46,089 bases of DNA from an uncultured Flavobacteriales bacterium (GCA_937899835.1 CALCCE010000261.1:1-46089); one strand, 5' to 3'. Positions 25,162 through 33,608 are shown, counted from the stretch's first letter. Notes: generated by a model not told the origin, from the letters alone. Program-made: numbers and translations.

Positions 25162-25533
25162 TTACATCAAAAACAGACGAATACCCACAACGAGCACTAA
25201 TACAAACAATAGGGTGAACAAACCATTAATGACCAAGCCAAAATAGCGGGCCAGAAAGGGCTCTTTTTGAACCACCGCTAAATAGCCATTGATGGTTCCC
25301 CAAATGGAAAAGGTGAGGTAGCCGGTAAGTGACAGTACACAGATGAAAACGTTGTGCATCATCCATTCAGCGGCATTGAGCACCGATGTCAAGAAAGACC
25401 AAAACAAAACGAGGCAAAAAATTGTGAGGGGTATCTTGCGGATACTCCTGTCCGAGTGCGACCCGCGGTAGCGCAGTTTGTTTTTCACCGGTTCTGCCTC
25501 AAAATCATCCAGTATTTCGGGTGTGGAACTCAT
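25162..25533 (-). CDS. Small membrane protein of tandem family, member 4
   Basis: A 123-residue protein with an acidic/basic N-terminus (1-32) and about four transmembrane helices. The motif VVQKEPFLARYFGLVINGLFTLLFVLVL near the end parallels LLKREPFLIKYLPFVVNLIFIGFLTFG in member 2 and ISAKETFRSKYLGLVLSVLSLLIYILA in member 1. It is the last of four consecutive paralogues, 79 bp from the previous one. I do not recognise the family. Confidence 0.6.
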   Translation of the reverse strand: MSSTPEILDDFEAEPVKNKLRYRGSHSDRSIRKIPLTIFCLVLFWSFLTSVLNAAEWMMHNVFICVLSLTGYLTFSIWGTINGYLAVVQKEPFLARYFGLVINGLFTLLFVLVLVVGIRLFLM

Positions 25534-25612
25534 AGGGGTGCTTGGTGCAGCATGGAACGATAATTCAAGTTACCGATTCTTTTCGCAACTGACCGATCGC
25601 AATTGAAAGGTC

Positions 25613-25948
25613 TCAATCGAATGCTATAAACAACAGGTAGAGTCCTAAAAAGAAAAAGACGGGCGCCTGCACAATCAACAACATACTGTTTTCGATAATA
25701 AATGGCTCTTTCTTTCGGATGGAGCGCAAGGCCTCTAAAGCCCCATATCCACTTGAAAGTAACACGCCTAAGAGAAAAATGAAGAGCAATTGGGTGCGCA
25801 AACTTTCAACTAAAGAAAAAGAGGAATGAATTTCGGCAATTCCAAGCATTCCTGCATACGCCAAAATGCAACCCATCAAGGCTATAAAACTGTTCTTGAC
25901 CTTGGAATTTTTGTACCGACCGAAAAATTGGTTTTTGCCCATGGCCAT
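25613..25948 (-). CDS. Small membrane protein of tandem family, member 3
   Basis: A 111-residue protein with about four hydrophobic helices and the family signature RSIRKKEPFIIENSMLLIVQAPVFFFLGLYL before the last helix. The N-terminal soluble part is shorter than in the others. It begins 4 nt after member 2 ends, so the two are cotranscribed. No function assigned. Confidence 0.6.
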   Translation of the reverse strand: MAMGKNQFFGRYKNSKVKNSFIALMGCILAYAGMLGIAEIHSSFSLVESLRTQLLFIFLLGVLLSSGYGALEALRSIRKKEPFIIENSMLLIVQAPVFFFLGLYLLFIAFD

Positions 25949-25952
25949 GGAT

Positions 25953-26318
25953 TTATAAGGCCCGATTGAATTCTTGAATATTCACCCAAATACCAAAGGT
26001 TAAAAAACCGATAAAAATCAAGTTGACCACGAAGGGCAAGTACTTGATGAGAAAAGGTTCTCGTTTCAACAGTGCTCCAACAGATATGAAAAAACCGGTG
26101 ACCGAGGTAAGCACCCAAAGGAGACCTACAAGCCCTAAAATGCCCAAAAAAGTTTGGTTTTGTTCCGATTCGGTAGAAACCCCAACGATGAACATTCCCA
26201 CCATGGTTCCAAACAACATCCCGGAAAAGATGAGCAAACGAACAGCTTTACGGGTCAAGGACCTGCGGTAAGGGTTATGCTCCTGAATCAGATGGTCGTC
26301 GAGGCTTTCGTGCATCAC
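25953..26318 (-). CDS. Small membrane protein of tandem family, member 2
   Basis: A 121-residue protein: a charged N-terminus (MMHESLDDHLIQEHNPYRRSLTRK), then about four helices, with signature LLKREPFLIKY before the last. The N-terminus parallels MENSLDEAFIEHTKSAYRQSKARK of member 1, which shows these two are the closest pair. It follows member 1 by 15 nt. No function assigned. Confidence 0.6.
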   Translation of the reverse strand: MMHESLDDHLIQEHNPYRRSLTRKAVRLLIFSGMLFGTMVGMFIVGVSTESEQNQTFLGILGLVGLLWVLTSVTGFFISVGALLKREPFLIKYLPFVVNLIFIGFLTFGIWVNIQEFNRAL

Positions 26319-26333
26319 GTAGTATTTTAAGAT

Positions 26334-26690
26334 TCAAGCGAGGCCCCTGCCTACCAGGTAGGCCAAAATGTAAATGAGTAGACTCAAGACACTCAGCACC
26401 AATCCGAGGTATTTACTGCGGAAAGTCTCTTTGGCCGAGATCGCCTGGATGCTGAAAAGCAGTCCTAAAATCACAAAAACGAAACTTGCCAGCATGATCA
26501 AAACAGCCACGATCATCCATCCGGATTGAGCAACTTCAAAACCAAAAGCACCGGCAAAAATTCCAAGGATCGCTGAAAAGAGAAATCCAGCATAACTGAG
26601 AGCTCCCCACAATACGCCTTTTCTTGCTTTCGATTGGCGATAAGCAGATTTTGTGTGTTCAATAAAAGCTTCGTCTAAGCTATTTTCCAT
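26334..26690 (-). CDS. Small membrane protein of tandem family, member 1
   Basis: A 118-residue protein and first of the four tandem paralogues. Charged N-terminus (1-24), about four helices (26-48, 55-80 and the C-terminal pair), and signature ISAKETFRSKYLGLVL. The conserved (K/R)E(P/T)F segment in a loop between helices 3 and 4 occurs in all four. Their context gives no clue to the job; possible roles are envelope sensing or a small-molecule channel, but there is no direct evidence. Confidence 0.6.
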   Translation of the reverse strand: MENSLDEAFIEHTKSAYRQSKARKGVLWGALSYAGFLFSAILGIFAGAFGFEVAQSGWMIVAVLIMLASFVFVILGLLFSIQAISAKETFRSKYLGLVLSVLSLLIYILAYLVGRGLA

Positions 26691-26750
26691 GATATCCAGC
26701 TATCAACCATCAAAATAAGCACTTTATCCGAATCCAACTTTAGAGCATAT

Positions 26751-26782
26751 AAAAGGGGCGAACTCCAATTGGAGATCGCCCC
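26751..26782 (-). terminator. Intrinsic terminator of the YceI gene
   Basis: On the minus strand, stem GGGGCGA / TCGCCCC (26755-26761 with 26776-26782) encloses an inner stem CTCCAATTGGAG and is followed by TTTT then AT-rich DNA. It lies 28 bp after the YceI stop. Confidence 0.8.
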
Positions 26783-26810
26783 GATTCACTTGTTAGTTAG
26801 GCGAAGTGAA

Positions 26811-27479
26811 TTATTTGGCGGCTACAAGGTTGAGTTTGTAGCTAATGTCGTCGTTGATTACGTTGTCACCCAAGTTGTCGAAGAAAGAACCTGAACCGTA
26901 TTTTACACCCCAATCGGTGCGGTTGATGGTAAACATGGCGGAAGCCATAATCTTGGAATCTTCCATGGTTACGTTGGCCGGAATTTTAATCTCTTTGGCC
27001 ACACCCATAATGGTGAGGTTGCCACTTACATGGTGGGTTACACCTTCTTCACCGGTAACGGCTTCAACTCCGGTGATGGCAAAAGAAGAGGTTGGATGTT
27101 CTTCTACGTTGAAGAAATCGGTGCCACTCAAGTGCCCTACCAATTTGGCATTGCCTTGATCTTCGGCGAGATCGGTATTAGCCATGGAGGTCATATCGAT
27201 TACAAAATCACCAGCAATCAAATTTCCACCTTCAGAGGTTAAAGAACCACTTTTTAGGGCAACAGTGCCCGTGTGTTCGTCACCAGTAATTTTACCACCC
27301 GTCCATTCCAAGGAGGAGGCAGCTACATCTACGTTGTATACAACGGATTCTACTTTTTCTTCTACTTTGGCAACTTCACCGGCGTCTTTGGCTTCGGTTG
27401 CTTCGGGTTTTTCTGCACCACCACAAGAAGCTAAAATAAGGGCTCCGGCAGCGATCATTGAGTAAGTGGCTTTTTTCAT
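26811..27479 (-). CDS. YceI family lipoprotein
   Basis: A 222-residue lipoprotein: signal peptide with lipobox LASC, lipidated Cys19, then a Glu/Ala/Lys-rich linker. From about residue 48 it is a YceI-like domain (YNVDVAASSLEWTGGKITGDEHTGTVALKSGSLT, then FVIDMTSMANTDL, HPTSSFAITGV, GNLTIMGVAKEIKIPANV and INRTDWGVKYGSGSF). YceI proteins form a lipocalin-like beta-barrel that binds isoprenoid-type lipids. The absence of Asp at +2 suggests it may not stay in the inner membrane. Monocistronic, with an 18-bp palindrome across its promoter. Confidence 0.9.
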   Translation of the reverse strand: MKKATYSMIAAGALILASCGGAEKPEATEAKDAGEVAKVEEKVESVVYNVDVAASSLEWTGGKITGDEHTGTVALKSGSLTSEGGNLIAGDFVIDMTSMANTDLAEDQGNAKLVGHLSGTDFFNVEEHPTSSFAITGVEAVTGEEGVTHHVSGNLTIMGVAKEIKIPANVTMEDSKIMASAMFTINRTDWGVKYGSGSFFDNLGDNVINDDISYKLNLVAAK

Positions 27480-27527
27480 GATGTTGGTTTTTGGCTAATC
27501 GTATTTGAAACTGTTAAGCGAGTGCCG

Positions 27528-27547
27528 CAAATGTAATTTATTACATT
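27528..27547 (-). promoter_or_regulatory. YceI promoter -7 box overlapped by 18-bp palindrome
   Basis: Minus-strand TACATTTG (27528-27535) fits the Bacteroidota -7 consensus. AATGTAATTTATTACATT at 27530-27547 is a perfect palindrome (8-bp arms, 2-nt spacer) covering this box. A protein bound here would block the YceI promoter and could also act on the divergent small gene at 27567. Confidence 0.55.
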
Positions 27548-27566
27548 AAGTGTTGCGACATATATT

Positions 27567-27900
27567 ATGAAAAATCTTGTAAGAATCTCGTATTCAGTAG
27601 GTTTAAATCTGATTTATCGGAAAGCTGTTGCTTATGACCTGGAAAGTGGAATAACAAGCTACCACCAAAATTGTTTTTTCTACCAAGGCAATTCCTAATG
27701 AAACTCCCTTCCGCCTACCCGATCTATGGGAGAAAAACCTTTCCATAAAACGACCTGAACCAGAAGAACTTAAGTGTATACTACTCCACCATTTCCGAAT
27801 GATAGTCGCCAACAGTATTCCACCACAAATTTCATCCGGTTATCTAAGACTATATTTAGGATTACAACATAATGGATACCGATTATTAGAAGCACAATAA
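27567..27900 (+). pseudogene. Possible frameshifted small gene
   Basis: ATG at 27567 opens a frame of 43 codons (MKNLVRISYSVGLNLIYRKAVAYDLESGITSYHQNC...) that stops at 27696. In the next frame, protein-like sequence continues without ATG: NETPFRLPDLWEKNLSIKRPEPEELKCILLHHFRM, then SSGYLRLYLGLQHNGYRLLEAQ, stop at 27898. Removing one T from the six-T run at 27673-27678 would join them into about 110 residues. I recognise no family. The composition of both parts is plausible for a small cytosolic protein, but coding status is only suggested. Confidence 0.35.
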
Positions 27901-28011
27901 TGGGCTGTTAGCCATTAAAACATGCTACTTAAATCCACGCTTTGAGAAGCCCAATGTTGAGAGCGATAGATCTGCTAAAGACAAAAAACAAAAAAGGGGT
28001 AGTCAAAATCT

Positions 28012-28158
28012 TCAGGCAGAGCGCGTCTGATTGCGGTTTCTGCGGCAGCGTTCGCTGCAATATTTTACATCTTCCCAGCAATCGCGCCATTTTTTGCGCC
28101 AATTGAAAGGCCTGTCGCAAACCACGCAAATTTTACTCGGCAAATGGGTCTTTTTCAT
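28012..28158 (-). CDS. DUF2256 family zinc-finger-like mini-protein
   Basis: A 48-residue protein read on the minus strand: [24 protein letters not shown], then [20 protein letters not shown]. Four cysteines in CxxC and CxxxC pairs plus FxWRKKWxxCW are diagnostic of DUF2256, a tiny widespread family often found near photolyase/cryptochrome genes; none is seen here. Probably binds zinc. Function unknown. It has no obvious operon partner and no hairpin follows it. Confidence 0.8.
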   Translation of the reverse strand: MKKTHLPSKICVVCDRPFNWRKKWRDCWEDVKYCSERCRRNRNQTRSA

Positions 28159-28382
28159 TCAGTACTACAACAGTTGTGGCGGCAAACGGTTTACAAAATT
28201 CCAGTTGGTGTTTCCTGGGTTATTTATTGGTGTTTCGGATTAACGCCACCCTTCCTTTTTAAACACTTGAATGCCTCCTGGCGGTAATGCATGTGACGCC
28301 TGCCTTCTGCGGACGTAAGAGAAAACCCTAAATTGCTCCTTCAAATCCAATAGCAAAGCTTTCCAAGCCAAGATTTGAGTCC

Positions 28383-29711
28383 ATGCATCAATATGCCACA
28401 TCCTTCATGTGCTACACCCTACGGTTAGTTGCCCATTGTTTGTTGCCGGTGCTTTTGTTGGGTATTTGGGCATCGCCATCGATGGGCCAAATGGAATACC
28501 GGGCTCAGCTTACTGCTAAAAAAGTAGGCACTTGGAAAAATGCTTCGGCCAATGCCTTGCCCTTGCCCATGCCTTTCGCAAAAGCCAGGTGGTTAGAAAA
28601 AGTGGACCAAGATTCCATCGCCGACCTCCTTCTTTTAAAGGTAGAACTGGTCTATACTCGTTATCAGGAATCCGATGCTTTTTCGCAATCACAGCTCAAC
28701 CGGCAACGTCTGCGAGCTTTCCAGAAGACCTTGCCCACCCAATGGGCCAATCCTTTGGTAGAATGGGCCATGGTAGAACAAACCGGGGCTACCGACAAAG
28801 CCACTGCCCAAGGGCTGTTTCACGGGTTTGTATTGCATTTTCGGGCGCCTCACAGTGCAGCTTCTACCACCAGTGAATTGGCATTTTTAAGGGCTTTTCG
28901 AGACGATTTACTGAAGTATTCTTCGGAAACGCCTCCCGATCTTTCGGTGGTTGGTGGTACCCGCATGTACAACGACACCAACATTTCGGGTATCAAGCAA
29001 CGCTGGGACGACCGCGTAGGCTACGTATACGACACGGTGTATACGGTACGCAAAATGGCCTACAAACCCCAGGTCAAGCGAACGGCTGCGGACTCTGGAC
29101 TGTACGTAGCCTTGAGTGAAGCAGTGACTTGGAAAAACAATGCCGTGGTTTGTGATGTCACCGGAAGTATGTCCCGATACACCGCTCAAATGTTGGAATG
29201 GGTGCGGTATACCGGCAAACAAGCCAAAGTGGATTACTACTTGTTTTTTAATGATGGCAACAACAAGCCAACGGTTCGAAAAAAGTTGGGCAGCACTGGT
29301 GGACTTTATGGCACCAAAGTTACCGACTTCAACACCATCTTCGAAACCATAGCCAAAGCGATGAAGCGCGGCAACGGTGGCGATGGGCCAGAAAACGACA
29401 TGGAAGCCCTGCTCGAAGCCCAAACTGTTTGTACCTCCTGCCAACATTTGATTCTTATTGCCGACAACGATGCACCAGTGCGCGACCTCGAACTCTTACC
29501 ACAACTGCGGCTTCCAGTACACGTGTTTGCTTGTGGCAATCGTAAAGGCATCAATCCGGAATACCTGGATATCGTGCGCAAAACCGGAGGTTCACTTCAT
29601 GCTGGCAATGAAATCATTGAAAACCTGCACGAGCTTACTAATGGCGATGAAATCAAGGTGGGCGATTGGCGCTTTCAAGTTGTAGCTGGCCACTTTCAAC
29701 GCCAGTATTAA
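28383..29711 (+). CDS. Exported von Willebrand factor A-like protein
   Basis: A 442-residue protein with a signal peptide (about 1-36, ending MGQ; a second Met at residue 9 could be the start). Residues of about 250-415 form a VWA-like domain: AVVCDVTGSMSRYTAQML carries the metal-site motif as Asp258-x-Thr260-x-Ser262. GNGGDGPENDMEALLEA (near 330) and HLILIADNDAPVRDLELL complete the Rossmann-like fold. The N-terminal 240 residues are unrecognised. VWA proteins in this phylum often mediate envelope assembly or adhesion. It is followed 61 bp later by another exported protein, possibly a partner. Confidence 0.7.
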   Translation: MHQYATSFMCYTLRLVAHCLLPVLLLGIWASPSMGQMEYRAQLTAKKVGTWKNASANALPLPMPFAKARWLEKVDQDSIADLLLLKVELVYTRYQESDAFSQSQLNRQRLRAFQKTLPTQWANPLVEWAMVEQTGATDKATAQGLFHGFVLHFRAPHSAASTTSELAFLRAFRDDLLKYSSETPPDLSVVGGTRMYNDTNISGIKQRWDDRVGYVYDTVYTVRKMAYKPQVKRTAADSGLYVALSEAVTWKNNAVVCDVTGSMSRYTAQMLEWVRYTGKQAKVDYYLFFNDGNNKPTVRKKLGSTGGLYGTKVTDFNTIFETIAKAMKRGNGGDGPENDMEALLEAQTVCTSCQHLILIADNDAPVRDLELLPQLRLPVHVFACGNRKGINPEYLDIVRKTGGSLHAGNEIIENLHELTNGDEIKVGDWRFQVVAGHFQRQY

Positions 29712-29772
29712 GTTGGCGGTTTCTGGTGGATGTGCTAACTTCCCCTTCCTTTGAAAAATTGGTCTCCAGCTA

Positions 29773-30405
29773 ATGCACAAACACCTTTTGTCCTTCCTCA
29801 TTTTTCTGGCCAGTGTTCCGATTGTGGCCCAGGTACCCGATACCAGTGACTTGAAGCTGGTAGGCTTTGAGCAGTTGATGGAGTATTCAAAATTCAGCTA
29901 TCAGTTACAGTTTCAACACCGCAATCGCAAAAAGCGGCACACCGTTCGAGAAAATGCCATTGTGAGGATTCAGTTTCGGGATGGCTCTGAACTCCCCGTC
30001 GGACGCTTGAAACTGGTGAGCCCTAAAGGTATTTACGTAGCCACTTACGGCATCTTGAATCAAAAAGAGCAGCGCTGGGAAGACTACCCAGATTTGGTGT
30101 ATACCTCTGTTGGCACCGATTCAATAGCTTACTTTCCGCTGGCAGCCATCAAAACTTTGTATTATCGCAATGCTTGGGAAAGGCAGAGCGATTGGTCCAA
30201 AGGCATTTACATTGGAGGCTTTTTTGTTGGCCTGGTGCCTTCCAGTACCGAAGCTTTAATCAATGGCGAGTTGCGTAATAGCACCTGGGGCCTGGTTGGT
30301 GCCGGGTTGGTGATGGCTACCGTGGGTTATCTCTGGAACCGAAAAATGGGACATTTGCGCGACCATTCCGAAAGTGAATGGAAGCTCAGCATTGCCCTTC
30401 GCTAA
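29773..30405 (+). CDS. Exported protein of unknown function
   Basis: A 210-residue protein with signal peptide (1-19, ending IVAQ), a central beta-rich part (about 30-135; ENAIVRIQFRDGSELPVGRLKLVSPKGIYVATYG) and two weakly hydrophobic Gly-rich segments near 140-160 and 172-190. No family recognised. It shares the strand with the VWA protein before it and the nitrilase after it (21-nt gap), so it may be cotranscribed with one or both. Confidence 0.55.
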   Translation: MHKHLLSFLIFLASVPIVAQVPDTSDLKLVGFEQLMEYSKFSYQLQFQHRNRKKRHTVRENAIVRIQFRDGSELPVGRLKLVSPKGIYVATYGILNQKEQRWEDYPDLVYTSVGTDSIAYFPLAAIKTLYYRNAWERQSDWSKGIYIGGFFVGLVPSSTEALINGELRNSTWGLVGAGLVMATVGYLWNRKMGHLRDHSESEWKLSIALR

Positions 30406-30426
30406 CTTTTACATCAATTCATAACG

Positions 30427-31389
30427 ATGAAGTCCGGCCTTAAAATTGGAATGGTGCAGGACAAGCCTGCCTTGCTGCACTTGGAAAAGAGCCTTGAACA
30501 CCTCCAAACGCGTGTTCAAGAAGCTGCCGCTGAAAAAGTAGACCTGTTGGTTTTTGGCGAGACGTTTTTAACCGGCTATCCGGCATGGCTTGATCATGGC
30601 CGTGAAGTTGCCCACTGGAGCCACCCTGCCGTTAAACGCATGTACAGCCAAATGATGCAACAGGGCATCACCGTTCCCGGACCAGAAACCGAACTCATTG
30701 CCCAGCTGGCAGCTCAACACCAAATGGTTATTGCTATTGGCATTCATGAGCGCGTGACCAAAGGCCCTGGTAATGGCACCTTGTTTAACGGTTTGCTGCT
30801 ATTTGATGCCGATGGTTCACTGCTTTTGCACCATCGAAAGTTGGTACCCACCTACACCGAACGATTGGTACACGGCCCTGGTGATGGTTTTGGTTTGCAG
30901 GCCGTAGATACCGCCATTGGCCGCATTGGTGGCTTGATATGTTGGGAACATTGGATGCCACTTTCGCGCCAGGCCCTGCACGATTCTGGCGAAGACATTC
31001 ATTTAGCGCTTTGGCCTTCGGTGCACGAAATGCATCAAATTGCCAGTCGGCACTATGCCTTCGAGGGCCGGTGTTTTGTGGTAGCTGTGGGGCAATTGTT
31101 GCAAGCAAAGGAACTGCCGGGCGACCTCTCTTATACTGAACCACCTGAGCTTTTACCCGAAAGCTGGGTAATGAACGGCCAAAGCTGTGTGATTGGCCCT
31201 GATGGGCAATTCATTCGTCAACCTGAGTTGCATACCGCAGGCATTTTAACCTGTACGTTGCCCGGAGAGGAAGCGCTTTTTGCCGAGCGCATGACCCTCG
31301 ATGTCAGTGGCCATTACCAACGCCGGGATGTATTTCATTTTTCTGTCAATCGAAAACGCCTCACCGATGACGGGGAAGTTACCCCTTGA
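30427..31389 (+). CDS. Nitrilase / carbon-nitrogen hydrolase
   Basis: A 320-residue cytosolic enzyme of the nitrilase superfamily, branch of true nitrilases by its motifs. The catalytic Glu45 (LLVFGETFLTGYP), Lys138 (HHRKLVPTYTERLVHGPGDG) and Cys172 (GGLICWEHWMP) are all present. The CWEHxxP form around the Cys is the one of nitrilases and cyanide hydratases, whereas amidase branches differ. It would turn a nitrile into a carboxylic acid and ammonia. The last 23 bases overlap the glycosylase gene, so the pair is transcribed together. Substrate not predictable. Confidence 0.9.
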   Translation: MKSGLKIGMVQDKPALLHLEKSLEHLQTRVQEAAAEKVDLLVFGETFLTGYPAWLDHGREVAHWSHPAVKRMYSQMMQQGITVPGPETELIAQLAAQHQMVIAIGIHERVTKGPGNGTLFNGLLLFDADGSLLLHHRKLVPTYTERLVHGPGDGFGLQAVDTAIGRIGGLICWEHWMPLSRQALHDSGEDIHLALWPSVHEMHQIASRHYAFEGRCFVVAVGQLLQAKELPGDLSYTEPPELLPESWVMNGQSCVIGPDGQFIRQPELHTAGILTCTLPGEEALFAERMTLDVSGHYQRRDVFHFSVNRKRLTDDGEVTP

Positions 31390-31939
31390 GTTTTACCAGC
31401 GCGCAGATGTGGTGCAAGTAGCCCGTGATTTGCTCGGCAAAGCACTGGTCACCTGCATTGATGGAGTAGTTACCTCAGGCATCATTACCGAAACGGAGGC
31501 CTATGCAGGAGTTGACGACCGTGCCAGCCATGCCTTTGGAGCACGCCGAACCCAACGCACCGAGGTGATGTACCTACCAGGAGGCTTTGCTTATGTATAC
31601 CTTATATATGGCCTCCACCACCTGTTCAATGTTGTGACCAATGTAGAGGACATACCACATGCTGTTTTGGTGAGGGCCATACGACCGGAGCATGGCATAG
31701 ACACGATGTTGCAACGAAGAAAACTGCCCCAACTAAATGCCCGGTTTTCGGGTGGTCCAGGCACTTTGTCTCAGGCTTTAGGCATTACGACAGTCCTTAC
31801 CGGAACGTCCTTGTTAGAGGATGTTGTTTGGCTGGAAGAGCGACCGGATCACGGCCAGGAAATTACCGTTGGGCCGCGTATTGGTATCGATTACGCCGGA
31901 GAAGATGCGTTGCTTCCCTACCGCTTTCGTATTCAATAA
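31367..31939 (+). CDS. DNA-3-methyladenine glycosylase (AAG/MPG type)
   Basis: A 190-residue base-excision repair enzyme that removes alkylated purines. I set the start at 31367 (MTGKLPLEFYQRADVVQVARDLLGKALV), inside the end of the nitrilase gene; a longer frame from 31301 adds residues unlike the family. Typical blocks are ITETEAYAG, DRASHAFGARRTQRTEVMYLPGGFAYVYLIYGLHHLFNVV and LVRAIRP, with the catalytic Glu in ETEAY. The frame ends 13 bp before a convergent gene, with no clear terminator between. Confidence 0.9.
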   Translation: MTGKLPLEFYQRADVVQVARDLLGKALVTCIDGVVTSGIITETEAYAGVDDRASHAFGARRTQRTEVMYLPGGFAYVYLIYGLHHLFNVVTNVEDIPHAVLVRAIRPEHGIDTMLQRRKLPQLNARFSGGPGTLSQALGITTVLTGTSLLEDVVWLEERPDHGQEITVGPRIGIDYAGEDALLPYRFRIQ

Positions 31940-31952
31940 ATGGGTGGCAAAC

Positions 31953-32513
31953 TTAGTTGCGGACGTAAATCCAAATGCCATCGGGTTTGCCCCAGGCATA
32001 CGATAGCTTCTTGCCCACATAAGAGCCTTTATGGCCTTTCATAAAAAAGCTGGCCGAGTTGGGGCATTTCAAGCCACCCCAGCTTCCCGAGCCTTCTTGT
32101 TCACCTGCCATAATAATGGCCACGTTGCCTATGCCCTCCTGATCGCTCACCGCAATGGCGGCTTTGCCATCGTTGGCGTATTGTTGCGCCTGGTCCAGTG
32201 CCGACTGATCGTTGGCCGGACCCAATTTTTCCCAACTGCCGGATGCCTCTACAGTAGCCATGATATTTTCGATGGCTACATAACCGCCATCGGCCTTTTT
32301 ATCTGCAAAATCCGCAATTCCGAAATACCCGTTGATAGCCTTACCGGTGTATTCTTTGCAATCGAATTTTTCGGTGGAGTAATTCTTGCACTCCATGAAT
32401 TCTTCATACACATCGTTGATGTCCATCTTCACGGCATTGGATTCACTGCCGCAGGAAGCGAGGCACAGGGCCATTGAAACAATAAAGGCTAAAGCAGGTA
32501 TTGGGGGTCGCAT
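31953..32513 (-). CDS. Lipoprotein with amidase-like fold (tentative)
   Basis: A 186-residue protein read from the ATG at 32513, giving a lipoprotein signal peptide with lipobox LASC and Cys21; a frame from 32651 is longer but unlikely. The mature part has Cys42 and Cys52 (ECKNYSTEKFDCKEYTGKAINGYFG), then QYANDGKAAIAVSDQEGIGNVAIIMAGE and WGGLKCPNSASFFMKG...SYVGKKLSYAWGK. This order of a Cys-containing helix followed by a strand resembles NlpC/P60 and T6SS amidase-effector (Tae-like) proteins, but the expected His after GxG is Asn here (GIGNVAII). It may be an inactive relative or an unrelated fold. Confidence 0.5.
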   Translation of the reverse strand: MRPPIPALAFIVSMALCLASCGSESNAVKMDINDVYEEFMECKNYSTEKFDCKEYTGKAINGYFGIADFADKKADGGYVAIENIMATVEASGSWEKLGPANDQSALDQAQQYANDGKAAIAVSDQEGIGNVAIIMAGEQEGSGSWGGLKCPNSASFFMKGHKGSYVGKKLSYAWGKPDGIWIYVRN

Positions 32514-32630
32514 AATGGTTTTGTTGATTGGGAACAAACATAGAAAACACGACTCAAATGTCCATTCACCATCGCATTGAGTTTGCCTTTGAAGCAAGCA
32601 TTGTGCAGTTTTGCGAAAAGCAAGTAACGG

Positions 32631-33608
32631 ATGAGCGCAACCGATCCCCAAGCATTAAGAATAGTTTTTTTAGGCACTCCTGAGTTTGCAGTAGCCAGCC
32701 TGAGGGCTTTAATAGAGGCCAACTTGCAGGTAGTGGCGGTAGTGACTGCTCCCGACAAACCTGCGGGTCGTAAAAAGGCGCTAAAAGTCTCGGCCGTGAA
32801 ACAGTTTGCTCGGGAAAATGATTTACCGGTTTTACAACCCACCAACCTAAAAGCTCCGGAATTTGCAGCGGAACTGGCTGCCTACAAAGCCGACCTACAA
32901 ATCGTAGTGGCTTTCCGCATGATGCCCGAAGTGATTTGGAATCAACCGCCCATGGGCACCTTTAATCTTCACGCTTCGCTGCTGCCTCAATACCGGGGAG
33001 CTGCTCCTATCAACCGTGCGGTGATGAATGGCGAGGCCGAAACCGGTGTTTCTACCTTTCAACTACAACACGCTATTGACACCGGAGAAGTGTTGCTACA
33101 GAAAAAAATAGACATTGGACCCAATGAAAACGCCGGTTTGGTGCACGATCGGTTGATGGACATTGGCGCACAACTGGTGGTAGCAACCGTGGTGGGCCTG
33201 GCAAGCGGCAATTTGCGAGGTACACCCCAATCGGCAATAGCAACTATGAGCAGTTTAAAAGAGGCTCCTAAAATTTTCAGGGAAGATTGCCGCATTCAAT
33301 GGCATCAACCAGCAAAAGTCATTCACAACCATGTGCGCGGCCTGAGCCCCTACCCCGCTGCCTGGACCCACCTTATTAGTCCTAATGGCGAAAAACTCTT
33401 ATGTAAGGTTGGGGAAACTGCCTTAACCACCGAGGTTGCTACTCAAGCTCCTGGATCGATCCTGACGGATGGCAAGACTTATATAAAGGTAGCTACTGAG
33501 GAAGGCTTGGTAGCATTGCAACAAATTCAACCGGCTGGCAGGCGCAGTTTAGACATCAAAGCCTTTCTCAACGGCTACGCTCTCTCCTCACAGTGGCGAT
33601 TCGAATAA
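32631..33608 (+). CDS. fmt: Methionyl-tRNA formyltransferase
   Basis: A 325-residue enzyme that formylates initiator Met-tRNA using 10-formyl-tetrahydrofolate. The N-terminal domain has RIVFLGTPEFAVASLRAL and the active-site motif FNLHASLLPQYRGAAPI (Asn112, His114), with Asp150 in HAIDTGEVL. The C-terminal OB-like domain begins near residue 215. Length is standard. It stands alone, divergent from the lipoprotein gene (117 bp between starts) and 12 bp before a cupin gene. Confidence 0.95.
   Translation: MSATDPQALRIVFLGTPEFAVASLRALIEANLQVVAVVTAPDKPAGRKKALKVSAVKQFARENDLPVLQPTNLKAPEFAAELAAYKADLQIVVAFRMMPEVIWNQPPMGTFNLHASLLPQYRGAAPINRAVMNGEAETGVSTFQLQHAIDTGEVLLQKKIDIGPNENAGLVHDRLMDIGAQLVVATVVGLASGNLRGTPQSAIATMSSLKEAPKIFREDCRIQWHQPAKVIHNHVRGLSPYPAAWTHLISPNGEKLLCKVGETALTTEVATQAPGSILTDGKTYIKVATEEGLVALQQIQPAGRRSLDIKAFLNGYALSSQWRFE

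Noticed and set aside
28908-29447. 179-codon minus-strand open frame
   Set aside because: Antisense shadow of the VWA gene, with no family features.
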